Below, piece by piece: positions 30,740 to 43,126 of a DNA stretch of 64,000 nucleotides. Within the stretch, counting starts at the first letter, position 1. Each line of letters starts with the position of its first letter. A program made the translations under genes and the position numbers. The stretch lies in assembly GCF_003597395.2 (NCBI RefSeq), contig NC_133772.1, forward strand, positions 140,727,998 to 140,791,997, read 5' to 3'. The notes beneath the pieces were generated by a model. That model was not told where the DNA came from, made no database searches, and worked only from the letters and a program-made list of their open reading frames with translations. This DNA comes from Chelonoidis abingdonii. Lineage: Eukaryota > Chordata > Testudines > Testudinidae.

Positions 30740-33700
30740 AGACATTTGTGTGGTGATGGGGGAACAGATAGAATTATTTAATCAAAAGGTTAAAAAAAGT
30801 TAATTGAATCTAGTATTAATCTGAATTTATCTTGAAATTTACTTGTTCTTCTCAACAGTTCTCTCATTATTTTATTCAGCTCCATGCTTAAACTCTAATG
30901 ATACTGGCTGCTTTGAGACTTCAAGAAAGGAAATTTTAATAAAAGTTTGATTTGATGTTATTCCACTACAAGTCCTGTGTTTAATTAAACATGAGGCTGA
31001 AGAGATATATTGACAGTATGTCTGCTTAAAGCTCCACTGGCCAAAGCAAAACATGGGTAACAGTTTTATGCCATTTTCTTTCAGTTCATTCCAGCTTTCA
31101 ATCAGCCCTAAAAGATGGCTTTGGTGCTTTGTAAGAATTCTTGTCATGGCCACCTGTCTGGAAAGCAGAGGCAGTGCTAATATTGAGATAAGAAAAAACC
31201 TGTCTTGTTCATTTTATCATTAGGGAACTACTCTTTGTCTCAATTCATGGGCTCACTCAGGATGCCTAATGTACACCGAGTCCCGGAGAAAATGGCTAAG
31301 CAATAGCCAAACATTCCATGCTGATCGTTCCTGACACACGCTCTGTTGCAGTTCTTGTAACTGCTCTTACGATAACTCCCGAAAATAATAAAGTGCAGTA
31401 AGTAAACTCCTGAATTGCTAAATCTCTCTCAATACTCCACCCTCTCTCATGTGGAGAGTAATGTCAGTTAAAATCAATGGGACATTTGCTGTATGCAGAA
31501 GGTGAAATTCTGGCCTCCACTAAAATCGACAAGAGTTTTACCCAGGGTCTGGATTTCACCAAAGCACTGTAGGATCAAGTCCTAAGTTGTTAGCCAATTT
31601 CACATTTCACCATTATTTGCTACTTATGGGGAGAGCTAATCATAGCAGATGTAGACAAATTACCTCTTTCCTGGCGTAGATGTGTTATTGCTATCTGCTA
31701 TCTCCTATTTGTGCATCTTGTGACTGACTCCTGGAGGACATAGCTATCTCGTACAACTCGATTTATATTTTTGGAATGCAACACCCCACTGAAATCAATG
31801 GAGCACTGCAGATTTACACTGCTGAGGGGCTGGCCCAGAGGATATACATTGACACTAGACTACCTTAGAGATGAATGAATCCAGCTTTTGCACAAAAAAG
31901 AGCTCAAAAATGCATTCTATTAGGTACACGAACTGTTTGTTAATTAATAATCAGAGTGCAGGCTGGAGGTAGCTCAGTACATTAAGCTGATAAGGTGAAA
32001 GTCGGAAAGGAAATGTGCTGAAAGCTATTACCGAGCTAGGAGAAAATTCACAACATGGTTTATTAACTGATTCCATCCAAATTAAAGGTTTTTCTCCTTT
32101 CAGAGATTAACATAACATTGGTTTAAGGGGACAGCTTTACTTAATTAAAAGGTGCCTTTTGAAACATTTATTTCATTAACGTTTACTGGAGGCACAGAGC
32201 AGCCAGACCAGATATCCCTTGTCCACAAAGTCACTCCATTCTCACATAGCTTCTCCTCCTGGGCCAGAATGCCAGGGACCTGTGCTTCCATTATGGATGC
32301 CCTACCATCACACCGGTCAGCGTTGCTAGTTAGTAGCATGCTAACCCTCCTGGAAGAAGCGCTTTTGGTGATCTTAGTGAGTGCACCCTATTGTGAGAGG
32401 CACACTAGAATCACATCCTCTGTTGTGTCCTGCCACACTGCAAAGCCTGTTCGGGAGCCAGTTACGGCTTCCCAATTCTCTACCTGGCCCCAATCCTAGG
32501 CACTGCTTAGAGCAGCCTAGCTGCTGCTCTTGTCTACTCCTGCTGGGCATTGGTCTTGAAGTGACCTGCCACCAGTTGGGCACTGATAGACTATAGTGTG
32601 CTCTGAGCACATCTTCCCCCCCCCCAATACATTTCCTGCACCGGGGTCTATGTTTAGGCTGCTGTAGGATCCAGCTCAGAACCAGCCAGGGACTCCCCCA
32701 CTGTAGGGAATTCCCAGAAGGGAAAGAACCAGGAGTCTTCCCTCTGTTTGTATTGTGCAGGCTGCAGAGCAGGGCGACCACCTTAACATTAACACACCTC
32801 TCCAATTCTGCCCTTGAACCTAGATACTAGAACGAGTTAGACTCACCCCAAATGTGGGCACCGGTTGGCTCTAGGATTTGCTGGGGGTGGCTGAAATCCA
32901 TACGAGATTCGCAGCAGCCAGGACACCCCTATCCTGTTGGAAAGTTACTTCTTCTACTAGGTAAGGAATTGATTTCAGTGCTGCTCCCATCAGAGAAGAG
33001 TCCCCATTACAAATGCCAGGTATCAAGACGAAGAAGAAGGTTTTTCTGCTCCAGAAAGCAGCAGCGAACTGCTGGAGCAGATGGGCAGGATCTGATGGAG
33101 AGTAAAATATGCTCAGATCAGAAAGTCTCCCTGTATAACTTTTCCCCATTCCCTGACATTTGCAGTAATTCCATCACTAGTGCTGCAGTGCTTATAAAGC
33201 TTTAAATAGCATTCCTGCCTTTATCCAGTGACTTAGAACTTCCTGTTTGTCTAAAACGAAGAGAGATTTTTAATTGATGACTGTTTTAAAGGAATCGTTG
33301 TACTCTGAGATAGGTGTTCAAACAGTCCCTTAATGAGTCCGTGACTTCCCTGAACTGTTCCGACTTGCTTTAGATCCTTCCATCTTCACATTTGGTTACC
33401 AGCTATTAGAAGGATTTTTTTGAAATCTTCAGGAGTGATATTGGGCACTATATCAAGAGAACAGATTAAAGTTTCAGTTCCTATTAAAAATCAAAATCAG
33501 AGAGAATTAGCAACCACCGTGAGGCTGAGTTTAGTGGAATGGGAAGGAATACCTGGATGCTAGTGAGATGTTCAGAAAAGACATACCACCAACCCCATTT
33601 TTTTTTTTTTTGCTTTATAGTCAAACCTTCAAACTTTATGTTATTTTACTGCTAACTCAGGCCACATCAAAATACTGAGATATGCTTTGAAAAACTTGCA
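30740..33700. other. mostly unassigned; short palindromic repeat near 31500-31560
   Basis: 'gtgaaattctggcc...gtctggatttcacc' at 31503-31561 is a degraded version of a 'gtgaaatcctggc' palindrome also seen at 53539. Overlapping ORFs at 32150-32805 on both strands have no domain. An 11-14 base T run lies at about 33598-33612. Confidence 0.4.
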
Positions 33701-33714
33701 CCTGCATTGACCAT

Positions 33715-34385
33715 AGCTGGTTGAGATTTTCTATAAAAATTACTTTTCAATTAAAAATATAATTTCCACAAAATCAAAATTTTCCACAGAAAATTTCATT
33801 TTTTTACTGATTTTTTTTAAATTTTCAGTTAGGAAAAATCTAAACAAAATATTTAGTTCTGGATCAGTTCAACATGAATCAGAATATTTTGGTTTGGGGA
33901 ACTGAATCAAGCATTGCATTTCAAGTCAGGCATATGAGTTTAATGTCAAACTAAGGTGCTGTGATGCCTCCTGGGAATTGTAGTTCAGCTGTTGCGTCCC
34001 CATTCGTTCCTGTGGGCTGGGCTACTTGGCTGGACTATAGCTCCCATGATGCACCATGGTCTCCCTCTGTCCAAGCCTTGTAGTGGAGTCACAGGAATCA
34101 TGGGAGTCACAGGACTGATGGAGTCTGGCAGATAGCCAAACCCATAGAAAAGAATGAGAGCATAAGGCCCCTGAACTACAGCTCCAGTGTGACACTGTGA
34201 ACCATAAGAGAAGTTAAGTCAAACTGATTCAAACAAAGCTTTCTGTATTTCCAAATCAAAATGAACTTTTCATCCCATGAATACTTTCACTATGTTGATG
34301 TTTCATCTCAATTCAATGTAAAACAAATATTGAAGTATCAGAATTTCCTAGGGGATATAAATTCTAATTTTTGCTTAGCCCCCAG
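33715..34385. repeat. fuzzy AT-rich repeat with 'cctgggaattgtagttc' core
   Basis: Begins 'accatagctggttgag' and has AT-rich arms ('aaattttccacagaaaatttc'). The GC-richer core carries 'tcctgggaattgtagttcag' and 'tagctcccatgatgcacc', followed by another AT-rich arm. Same architecture as 16870-17550. Class unknown. Confidence 0.55.
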
Positions 34386-34480
34386 GATGACCATGTATAA
34401 AATGTGTTTGTATCTGTTGTGAACTTGCAATCCAGAGAAATTCATGAGGGGCAATATACACTAATGACAGCACAATTCTG

Positions 34481-34835
34481 TCTCTCATAAACTCTTAGAT
34501 TTTAAGGCCAGAAAGGACCATCATAATCATCTAGTCTGACCTCCTGCACAATGCAGGCCACAAAACCCTACCCGCCCACTACTGTAATAGACCCCTAACC
34601 TTTGGCTGAGTTACTGAAATCCTCAGATCATGATTTAAAGACTTCAAGTTACAGAAAATCCACCATTTACACTAGTTTAAACCTGGAAGTGATTCATGCC
34701 CAAAGTTGCAGAGGAAGGCAGCCTCCCCTCTCCAGGGTCTCTGCCAGTCTGATCGGAGGGAAAATTCCTTCCCAACATGAAAGCAACTGAGGGCAAGACC
34801 CAGCAACCAAACACCTGGAAAGAATTCTCAGTACA
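34481..34835 (-). mobile_element. CR1 LINE 3'UTR fragment, minus strand
   Basis: Reversed CR1 end: 'ctcttagattttaaggccagaaaggaccatcat', 'tctagtctgacctcctgcac', 'ttactgaaatcctcag', 'gcagaggaaggcag', 'ggaaaattccttccc'. The same 3'UTR appears in plus orientation at 49480-49858 and 57752-58235. Confidence 0.9.
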
Positions 34836-34839
34836 AGTG

Positions 34840-35540
34840 TGTAAAAATGTGCAAAATCCAGCAGTTTTACTTGCCTTTTCTTGTGACAATCTACTTTATT
34901 TCATTTCTTCCTGGAAGGTTTTGCATCTTGTGGAGTTTTGGGATCAAAATACAGCACTGTATGCTGGAAACTGGAATCACTCTGGGCCCCTATTTCTCTA
35001 TTATTATGAAGGGGGCTACAATCTGCTTCATTTTAGGTAATTAATATATTTGTAGCCTTCTTCCTCCTGACCAGTGGCCTACATGGCCCTGAGCTGAACA
35101 CAATTTGGATAACTCCTTGCTATTGTACCAACAGGATAAACCACTCACATCAATACTTTAAGTGGGGTGATAACTGATGGCAGCTTGTTTCTTAGAGCTT
35201 TTAAGTATTTTGTTTTGATAAACTGACCATTTTCTACCAAAGAATACGAGTGACCAAGAATTCAAGTGTGAGAAAACATTAAAGAGGCCAATGTAGTAGT
35301 GTTTACAATCATCCTTCTGCCAAAAAAATGAAGCACTAAATTTCAGACTCCACACGATCATTTATAGTAAATCAGCACAGTAACCTGCCCACAAGCAATC
35401 TGCTCCTGACAAGGTTGTAATGGCAGCTGGAAATGCTGCAAACATAGCTCATTCTCATGGCATCTTCATCTACTAATAAATCATTGAGGAGGGCTTTATA
35501 AGCCATGGAAGAAGACTTCTGAGCCTAAGAAGACTCAAAA
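34840..35540. other. unassigned stretch
   Basis: ORFs of 65-90 codons without features; no repeat recognised. Confidence 0.4.
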
Positions 35541-35544
35541 TGTT

Positions 35545-36520
35545 ATTGTAAATGGGGACTCATCACTGAAGGTGCATGTTTCTAGCAGCACGACACAGAG
35601 CTCTGTTAATGCCCTGGAAGGAAAAATAAAATCATCACTGATAAAGTGTGCAGACGACACAAACGTTACGGAGTGTTATATAATGTTATATAATGAAGAG
35701 GCGAGGTCACTGATTCTGGATTGATTGGTAAGCTGGGTGCAAGCAAAACAATGTGTGTTTTCATATGGCTATGTAAATGTATACATCTTGGCACAAAGAA
35801 TGTAGGTATAACTTACATGATGGAGGGATGTATCCTGGGAAGCAGTGACTCTGAAAAAGATTTGAGGTTGGTGGTGGATAATCAGCTGAACATGAGCTCC
35901 TAGTGCGAAATGGGCTAATGTGATCCTTGGATGCATAAATGGGAATCTTGAGTAGGAGCAGAGAGGTTATTTTACCTCTGTATTTGGCACTAGTGTGACT
36001 GTGACTGGAATACTGTGCCCAGTTCAGGTGTCCACAATTCAAGAAGGATGATAAATTGGAGAAGATTAGAGAAGAACTATAGGAATGATTAAAGGATTAG
36101 AAAACATGCCTGACGGTGATAAATTCACAGAGCCCCATCTATTTAAATTAACAAATATGAGTTTAACGGGCAACTTGATACAGTCTGTAAGAAGCTACAT
36201 GAGGAACAAATATTTGACAGTGGGCTCTTTGATCTAGCAGACAAAGGTATAACAAAATCCAGTGGCTGGAAATTGAAGCTAGGCAAATTCATACTGGAAA
36301 TGAGGCCTACATTTTTATCAGTGAGAGTCATTAACCAGTGGAATAACTTACCAGTGGTTACGATGGACTCACCATCACAGACAATTTTTAAATCAAGGCT
36401 GGATGTTTTTCTAAAACACATGTTCTAGGAATTATTTGGGGCAGTTCTCTGGCCTGTGTTATGTGGGAGGTCAGACTAGATGATCACAGTGGTCCCTTCT
36501 GACCTTAAAATCTATGACTC
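35545..36520 (+). mobile_element. CR1 LINE, plus strand: RT catalytic box to 3' end
   Basis: Plus-strand CR1 remnant. 'tgtgcagacgacacaaacgt' translates to CADDTN, the RT motif C box with both aspartates kept. Further on come 'tactgtgcccagttcagg' and RVINQWNNLPVV...FKSRLDVFL near 36325-36420, the CR1 C-terminus. The end is the standard 'gaggtcagactagatgatca...cttctgaccttaaaatctatgac'. Deletions and stops make it inactive; the 5' part is missing. Confidence 0.9.
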
Positions 36521-36529
36521 CATCAAGAG

Positions 36530-37175
36530 ATCACAGAAGGGCCCACAAAATTAGCAGTGCTGACAGTGTCTCATGAACTTTGTATCTGATCTTGCAGAAT
36601 TTTGCAGCCCTGTTGCCCCCACACTTACAGTCCTTAGGATTCTCCCCCACTTACAACATGCTCTGGTTCCTACATGCAAAATCCTAGAAATAACTCAGTC
36701 TGTGGAAGCCAGCCCCCCACCCACTAGCAAAGGGCCCCTGAGGATAGGGGGAGAAAGTACTCAGCCTCTTCCACCTCTGATGGTCTTAGTGTGATTGTAA
36801 GACGCAGCTGGTCTCATATGGGACCTCACCGCCCTCATCCTTTTCACATTAAGCAGCATTCTGGGGTCCTGCTCCCCAAGATAGAAGGGAAAGGGTAGTT
36901 CTACAGGGCCTTGCGGGGACCTGAAAGAAGGGCTGAAGAGCCAGACTTCCTATGTAACACCTACAGAATATAACCTAGAAAAGGAAGGATCCAGCTATCC
37001 AGCCGCTACCACAAAAAAGCACCTGCATCTAGAAGTTTGGAGGGAAGAGACTTACTCAATTTATAGAACTTTCCCACAAACTGAGTTTTCCAAAGCAACC
37101 AGAACCAGAGGGAACTGAGAAGCCATTAACCTTCATGGGAACTGGCACTCAAATCCCTTAGGTAGCTTTGAATGT
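36530..37175. other. unassigned stretch
   Basis: No recognised gene or repeat. Confidence 0.4.
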
Positions 37176-37179
37176 CCTA

Positions 37180-37290
37180 TGTCTGGAAATTTCCACCACA
37201 TGTGTCTGACGAAGTGGGTATTCACCCATGAAAGCTTATGCTCCAATACCTCTGTTAGTCTATAAGGCGCCATAGGACTCTTTGTTGCTA
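37180..37290 (+). mobile_element. Penelope-like 3'-end fragment, plus strand
   Basis: 'tctggaaatttccaccacatgtgtctgacgaagtggg', then 'catgaaagcttatgctccaa', 'ctgttagtctataaggcgcc' and 'tctttgttgct' match the 3' end of the larger Penelope-like copies. Confidence 0.85.
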
Positions 37291-37551
37291 GTCTTTGTTG
37301 AGATTTGTATACCAGTCTATTGCACGGTGATATTCAGACCCTGTTTAATCTCATTGGCTAAAGCATAAATGTATAATGTTGAGTTCCCATAAAGCAAGCC
37401 CAAAGTAATAAATGAATCATGGCCAGGTTGTAACCACGTAAGATACTCTAAAGGAAGGGTAAGATACAGCATGATTGAGGACTGAGAACTAAGTAGCACA
37501 GGGAGAAAACAAACAAAGAATAGTACAAATACTGGGTAGTGAGGTCTATAG

Positions 37552-37994
37552 CAGGATTTCTCAGCTGGAATGTTTCAAAGTGTCGCATGAAAGCTCCTGT
37601 GGTTCATGTCCCCTGGGCTGGCTGGGCTCACCCCCTGCTCCAGTCACTGCCACCATTCAGATCTGGCCCAGCCAGATGACGACAGGAGTCTGGGGAGGCC
37701 AAATGTGAGTTGGTGGCCCTGCAGCCCCATAAGCCAGGCCACAACTCCACTCACAGATATTTAGTCTAGTCAGGGGAGCGGGGCCAAATCTGAGCAGCGC
37801 TGTAACCCTAGAGGTTGCAATGCTTGGCATGGAGATCCAAGCCCAGCCAGCCCGACAGGACAGGAGCTGCAGGAGCCAACTTCCGCAGGTGGCAGGACTC
37901 AACTGAAGCCACCCCAGGGCCTCCACTTCCAGACTATTTACTGGATTGCAGAAGGCCAAATTGGTCCTGAGCCCAAAGAGGCTGAGATCCATTG
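37552..37994. mobile_element. hAT-type MITE (443 bp), imperfect target duplication
   Basis: Starts CAGGATTTCTCAGC and ends GCTGAGATCCATTG (degraded hAT-like 'cag..gttctca' termini). Flanks are GTCTATAG (37544-37551) and GTCTACGG (37995-38002), 6 of 8 identical. The interior is GC-rich and non-coding. Confidence 0.65.
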
Positions 37995-38223
37995 GTCTAC
38001 GGGACACTTGCACCCACAGCTCAAACCTAGGCTGCTTGGCGCCCAGCCAAGCTCTGTGTATAGTACGTTACACACAGAGATCCAGTGTGAGGAAAGATTC
38101 TGCATTAACCTTGCCAAGGCATTCATCTTTTTCCATAAATAATTCTCAATGTATTTGGCAATTCTGCAAAAAGAGATCCAGTTACTAAAATGGATGATCT
38201 GTTAATGCCTAGAGGGTAAACAG

Positions 38224-38522
38224 TAAGGACTGGTCTACACTGCCGTGGTAAATCGATCTAAGTTATGCAACTTCAGTTACATGAATAACGTAACTGAAGT
38301 CGACGTATTTAATCCGCTTACTGCTGTGGCTACACTGCGCTGTGCTGACAGGAGAGCATCTCATGTTGATTCCCCTTATATTTCTCAGGGAGGTGGAGTA
38401 CACAAATCGATGGGAGAATCCTCTCCCATCGATTTAGCGTGTCTTCACCGGACCCGCTAAATTGACACTCGCTGCATCAATTGCAGCAGTGCCAATCTAC
38501 TGGTAAGTGAGACATGCCCTAA
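38224..38522. mobile_element. palindrome-rich non-autonomous DNA element (~300 bp)
   Basis: The left end TAAGGACTGGTCTACACT and the right end AGTGAGACATGCCCTAA are imperfect inverted repeats, and TAA sits at both edges, suggesting a TAA or TTAA target. It contains two striking internal hairpins. ACTTCAGTTAC pairs with GTAACTGAAGT (38270-38280 and 38290-38300). AAATCGATGGGAG pairs perfectly with CTCCCATCGATTT (38404-38416 and 38423-38435). No coding capacity. Confidence 0.7.
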
Positions 38523-38653
38523 AGGAGCCTCTGCCAAGGGGCAGTAACAGAACTGCTCCTCTAATTCACTTACAAAAATATCAGCCAGGGAAGCCCCTGG
38601 AACCAAATTCAAGCCAAACAACTCACTCCTTGCTGCGAACTCAATTACTAATC

Positions 38654-39324
38654 TGACAAAGTTCCTCCTCTACCTTGGTGGGTCCTACGCTTATTTGGCA
38701 GATTTGCTCACCTCAGTTATCTTCCCCACAGTCTGGATCAACTCCTCCTGTGTCTGATCAGGAGTTGGGAGGTTTGGAGGGAACCCGGGCCCGCTCTCTA
38801 CTCCGGGTTCCAGCCCAGGGCCCTGTGGATTGCAGCTGTCATAGTACCTCCTGTAACAGCTGCAATGACAGTGACACCTTCCCTGGGGTACTTCCGCACT
38901 TCCCATGGCCTCCTCCAAAAACACCCTTCTTTTATCCTCGCTTCTTATCCTCACCACAGATCTTCCTCTGGTGTCTGATAAACGCTGTAACTCCCAGTCC
39001 TCCAACAGTACACCCTCTCCTCTCATTCTCAGTTTCTGGTGCCTCTTGCTCCCAGCTCCTCCTTTCTTCTAACACATCCCTCCTCTGGCTCCCCCCGCTG
39101 ACGGAGTGAGCTCCTTTTTAAACCCAGGTGCCCTGATTAGTCTGCCCTGATTGGCTGCAGGTGATCTAATCAGCCTGTCTGCGTTAATTGGTTCTAGCAG
39201 GTTCCTGATTACTCTAGTACAGCCCCTTCTCTGGTCACTCAGGGAACAGAAAACTACTCATCCAGTGACCAGTATATTTGCCCTCTACCAGACTGCTCCA
39301 CCCCACTGGTTTGGATCTGTCACA
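38654..39324. mobile_element. probable solo LTR (about 670 bp)
   Basis: Starts TGACAAAGTTCC and ends GGATCTGTCACA. The opening 'tgacaaagttcctcctctaccttggtgggtcctacgctta' (38654 onward) is one I associate with a turtle LTR. Interior is C/T-rich, with 'ctttttaaaccc' and 'ccctgattggctgcagg' as in retroviral-type promoters. Target duplication not identified, so boundaries are tentative. Confidence 0.6.
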
Positions 39325-39339
39325 TTAATTAATACGTAA

Positions 39340-39955
39340 GCCTCTTTAATAAGATATCTGGTCTCTGTCAGTGCAAATACTAACAGGAAAATAAGGAAAA
39401 GTAGCTTAGCAGAGCAGAACACAACACGAATCTCACCAAAATTTGGTTCATGCTAGTTTGGTAACAGCTCAATTAACAACTCTGTTGTCCATAGTCAGAT
39501 ACTTCCTGTTTTGGCTGCCTGCGATGTCAGAACATTTCCTCACCTCATTTGCAGTCTCTTACGTTAAACTAGATGTTCTGGACTTTAGTCCTCACCACAG
39601 TCAGATGCCAAGTCCACACCCTGAATTGGCACCTCCTGGAGGAGAAATATTTGCATTTGCTGTGTCTTGAGGAGGGGTTGTATTCCCAGCACTGGTTAAA
39701 AACAATATTTCCTGTGGTATAAAAGTAATTAGAAACACTGCTGAAAGGAGAAGGCCTTGGATTTGTTACAGTGCTTTAGTCTTTCTATAAAGGAATCACA
39801 CCCCTTCTTGGGGGTTGTGAAGCATGTTGTGCTACTTGACACGGGCACAATGCAGATGTACCATAAGCAGTAAGTACCTCAGTACTGGGCTCTCCATCTC
39901 TTGTTCACATATGTCTAACAACAGAGGATCTTTACTAATATGAAAGGAAAGAGGC
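39340..39955. other. unassigned stretch
   Basis: No recognised gene or repeat. Confidence 0.4.
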
Positions 39956-41097
39956 AAATATACCAAATACTACCAGAACTCCTAGTTATCTTCGAGACAC
40001 CACTGACTTCCTGAGGAAACTACAATCCTTTGATGAGCTTCCAGAAAACACCATCCTAGCCACTGTGGATGTGGAAACCATGTCTACACCAACATTCCAC
40101 ACAAAGGTGGACTACAAGCCGTCAGGAATAGCATCCCCGATACCATCACAGCAAACCTGGTGGCTGAACTTTGTGACTTTGTCCTCACCCACAACTATTT
40201 CAGATTTGGGGACAATTTATACCTTCGAGTCAGCGGGACTGCTAGGGGGACCCGCATGGCCCCACAGTATGCCAACATTTTTATGGCTGACTTAGAACAA
40301 TGCTTTCTCAGCTCTCATCTCACGCCCCTACTCTACTTGCTACACTGATGATATCATCATCTGGACTCATGGAAAGGAGGCCCTTGAAGAATTCCACCAG
40401 GATTTCAACAGTTTCCACCCCACCATCAACCTTAGCCTGGACAAGTCCACACAAGAGGTCTACTTCCTAGATACTACAGCGCTAATAAGCAATGGTCACA
40501 TAAACACCACCCTATGCCAGAAACCTACCAACTGATATGCTTACCTACATGCCTCCAGCTTTCATCCAGACCACATCACACTATCCATTGTCTAAAGTCA
40601 TGCTGTAAGATACAACCGCATTTGCTTCGATCCCTCAGACAGAGACACCTACAGAATCTCTATCAAGCATTCTTAAAACTGCAATACCCACCTGGTGAAG
40701 GGAAGAAATTGAATGACAGAACCAGAAGGGTACTGAGAAGTCACCTTCTACAAGAGAGGCCCAACAAAGAACGTAACAGAATGCCACTAGCCGTCACCCT
40801 CAGCCCTCAACTAAAACCTCTCCAGCATATCATCATGGATCTACAACCTATCCTGAAGGCTGATCCCTCACTCTCACAGACCTTGGGAGACAGGCCAGTC
40901 CTCGCTTTCAGACAGTCCCCCAACCTGAAGCAAATACTCACCAGCAACCACACAACAAAAACGTCAACCCAGGAACCAAATCCTGCTACAAACCTCAGTG
41001 CCAAATCTGTCCACACATCTATTCAAGGGACACCCTCACAGGATCTAACCACATCAGCCACAGCATCCAGGGCTGATTCACCTGCACATTTACCAAT

Positions 41098-41289
41098 GTG
41101 ATATATGCCATCATGTGCCAGCAATGCCCCTCTACCATGTACATTGGCCAAACCAAACAGTCTATACGCAAAAGAATAAATGGACACAAATCTGACATCA
41201 GGAAGCATAACATTCAAAAACCAGTAGGGGAACACTTCAATCTGTCTGGTCACTCAACAACAGACCTCAAAGTGGCAATTCTTCAATAA
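41098..41289 (+). pseudogene. GIY-YIG endonuclease domain of the Penelope-like element
   Basis: 64 codons remain open: VIYAIMCQQCP, then MYIGQTKQSIRKRINGHK, then PVGEHFNLSGHS. The YIG and R...H positions of the GIY-YIG core are visible (the GIY triad appears as VIYAI). The upstream 'cagtgccaaatctgtccacac' encodes QCQICPH, a CX2C linker typical of Penelope nucleases. Continues out of frame after 41289. Not expressed as a host gene as far as the sequence shows. Confidence 0.85.
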
Positions 41290-41612
41290 AAAAAACTTCA
41301 AAAACAGACTCCAAAGTGAAGCTGCAGAACTGGAATTAATTTGCAAACTAGATACCATCAGATTAGGCCTGAATAAGGACTGGGGGTGGTTGGGTTACTA
41401 CAAAACCTAAACTTAATTTCCCCAATACTAATTTCTCCCTACTGTTCCTCACACCTTCTTGTCAACTGTCTGTAATGGGCCACTCTTGTACCACTTCAAA
41501 AGTTATTTTTCCTCCCTTGGTATCCTGCTGTTAATTGATTTTATCTCGTTAGACTGACTTAACACTTGGTAAAGCAAACCATATCCTTTAATGTATTTAT
41601 ACTGGCTCCTGG

Positions 41613-42017
41613 ACACCTCTACCCCGATATAATGCAGTCCTTGGGAGCCAAAAAATTTAACCGCCTTATAGGGGAGACCGAGTTATATTGGGTTTGGTCC
41701 AGTATGCTGTGGTGATTTAAAGGGCCCGGGGCTCCGCGCAGAGGCTGGAGCCCCGGGCTCTTTAAGTCACCGTCAGAGCTCTGGCAGCAGGGCCCGGGCA
41801 GGGATTTAAGGGGCCTGGGGCTCCCCGCAGTGGCAGAGCCCTGGGCCCTTTAAGTCACCATCGGAGCTCTGGCAGTAGGGTTCGGGCAGTGATTTAAAGG
41901 GCCCGGGGCTCCACACAAATTCGGGTATAATGTGGTAAAATAGCAGGGCTTCGGTGGCGCTTTAAAGGGCCTGGGACTCGTTATATTCGAATTCATGTTA
42001 TATCGGGGTAGAGGTGT
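41613..42017. mobile_element. TIR element (405 bp) nested in the Penelope-like element
   Basis: Perfect 20-bp terminal inverted repeats: ACACCTCTACCCCGATATAA at 41613-41632 and its complement at 41998-42017. The right edge reads GGTG|TA and the left GA|CACC, consistent with a TA target whose left copy mutated, as in mariner/pogo-type elements. The interior is three decayed GC-rich palindromes of 'tttaaagggcccggggctcc' type, so no transposase. It interrupts the Penelope 3' region ('tactggctcct' | 'tcttttacttcatacatctga'), hence it is younger. Confidence 0.85.
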
Positions 42018-42189
42018 ATCTTTTACTTCATACATCTGATTAAGTGGGTTCTAGCCCATGAAAGTTTATGCCTAAATAAATTTGTTAGTCTCTAAGGTGC
42101 CACAAGGACTCCTGTCTTTTCTTGTTTGGCTGGTTGGTTGGTTGATTTTTTGCTGATACAGACTAACACAGCTACCACTGAAACCTGAC

Positions 42190-43120
42190 ACCGGATAAAG
42201 ACACTAAGGCAATCTGTATAGAAAAGAAAGACAGTTTTGTTATTAGGTAATGGCCATTAAAGAACAATCCAACAGCTAATGTTAGGGTAAACATGTTCTC
42301 AGCAGGGCTCATCAGATTTAATACAGAAGATCACCGCTCTCCACATGTACAGATTTCCCTGCATTCCCATTCCCAGCTGCTAAAGTGTCCATGAGCAGAC
42401 CTACATGACCACAGATTTCTAGCCTGCTAAGCAGGAGTTTTAATGATGCTCAGTGTCAGGAAGCACTGAGGACATCATCTGCATTCATTAAGGTAATCAC
42501 ACTGAGAATGTGCGCGAACATGAGTGCTTGGAGCAGGATGATGATTAATGGCTTCCCAGCGCATGCTGCTGTGGAGAGCACTCAGCAGCAGAAGCTTGAA
42601 CTGTCTGGAGGCAAGTACAACTGGCAAGCCTCTCATCATTGATGCTTTGTTTTATTTTGTTGAAAAGAGAAAAATACCTCCTGGCCATTTCCCTTCTTTT
42701 CGGAATACGTCAGTTGCTACACGCACCTCAGTTCCTGTCACTCCTCCCACACCAGGAAATATTCAGGCTCTGAAGAAGAACAGTAGTGAACAGGCAGAAT
42801 AAAGCAAAAATCACTAGTAACTCCCAGCATCCCCTATTGACTTCCCCTTGCTGCATTTTACTGAAGTACAACCTACCATTGGGAGTTGGTGGATATTTTC
42901 CCTGTATTTTAGCAACAACCACCAAAAAGAATATTATATATATTATTCCACGCAACCCCCATTCTCAACCAGTTCTACTGAAATCATGATCAAGCAAATT
43001 TTAAAATCCCACATATTTTTCAAGGTTTAGGCACTAACTCCTGTGCAATCATTTGTGTTTGCTATTGAGTTTAGAACAGGACTAAGACCATGTGGGTATG
43101 TTTAGTTTCTGTATCTACCT
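42190..43120. other. unassigned stretch
   Basis: ORFs of 60-84 codons without domains. Nothing recognised. Confidence 0.4.
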
Positions 43121-43126
43121 ACTGTC

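Larger units (their letters stand above)
39960..42185 (+). mobile_element. Penelope-like retroelement, decayed, RT + GIY-YIG, split by a TIR element
   Basis: Penelope-like elements encode an RT related to telomerase and, in this group, a C-terminal GIY-YIG endonuclease. Here RT pieces are spread over three frames. DELPENTILATVDVET lies at 40020-40080, VSGTARGTRMAPQYANIFM at about 40230-40290, and YTDDIIIWTHGKEALEEF, the catalytic YxDD box, at about 40340-40395. The nuclease part has the CQQC zinc-type pair and MYIGQTKQSIRKR (41098-41190), then NIQKPVGEHFNLSGHS. The 3' end ('cccatgaaagtttatgcc', 'gttagtctctaaggtgccac', 'gctgatacagactaacacagc') reaches 42176. Stops and frameshifts make it inactive. 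The 5' part is truncated or not recognised. Confidence 0.9.

Noticed and set aside
40514..41101. 195-codon ORF as a possible host gene
   Set aside because: It overlaps the Penelope-like element between RT and nuclease; the correct element frame shifts in and out of it.
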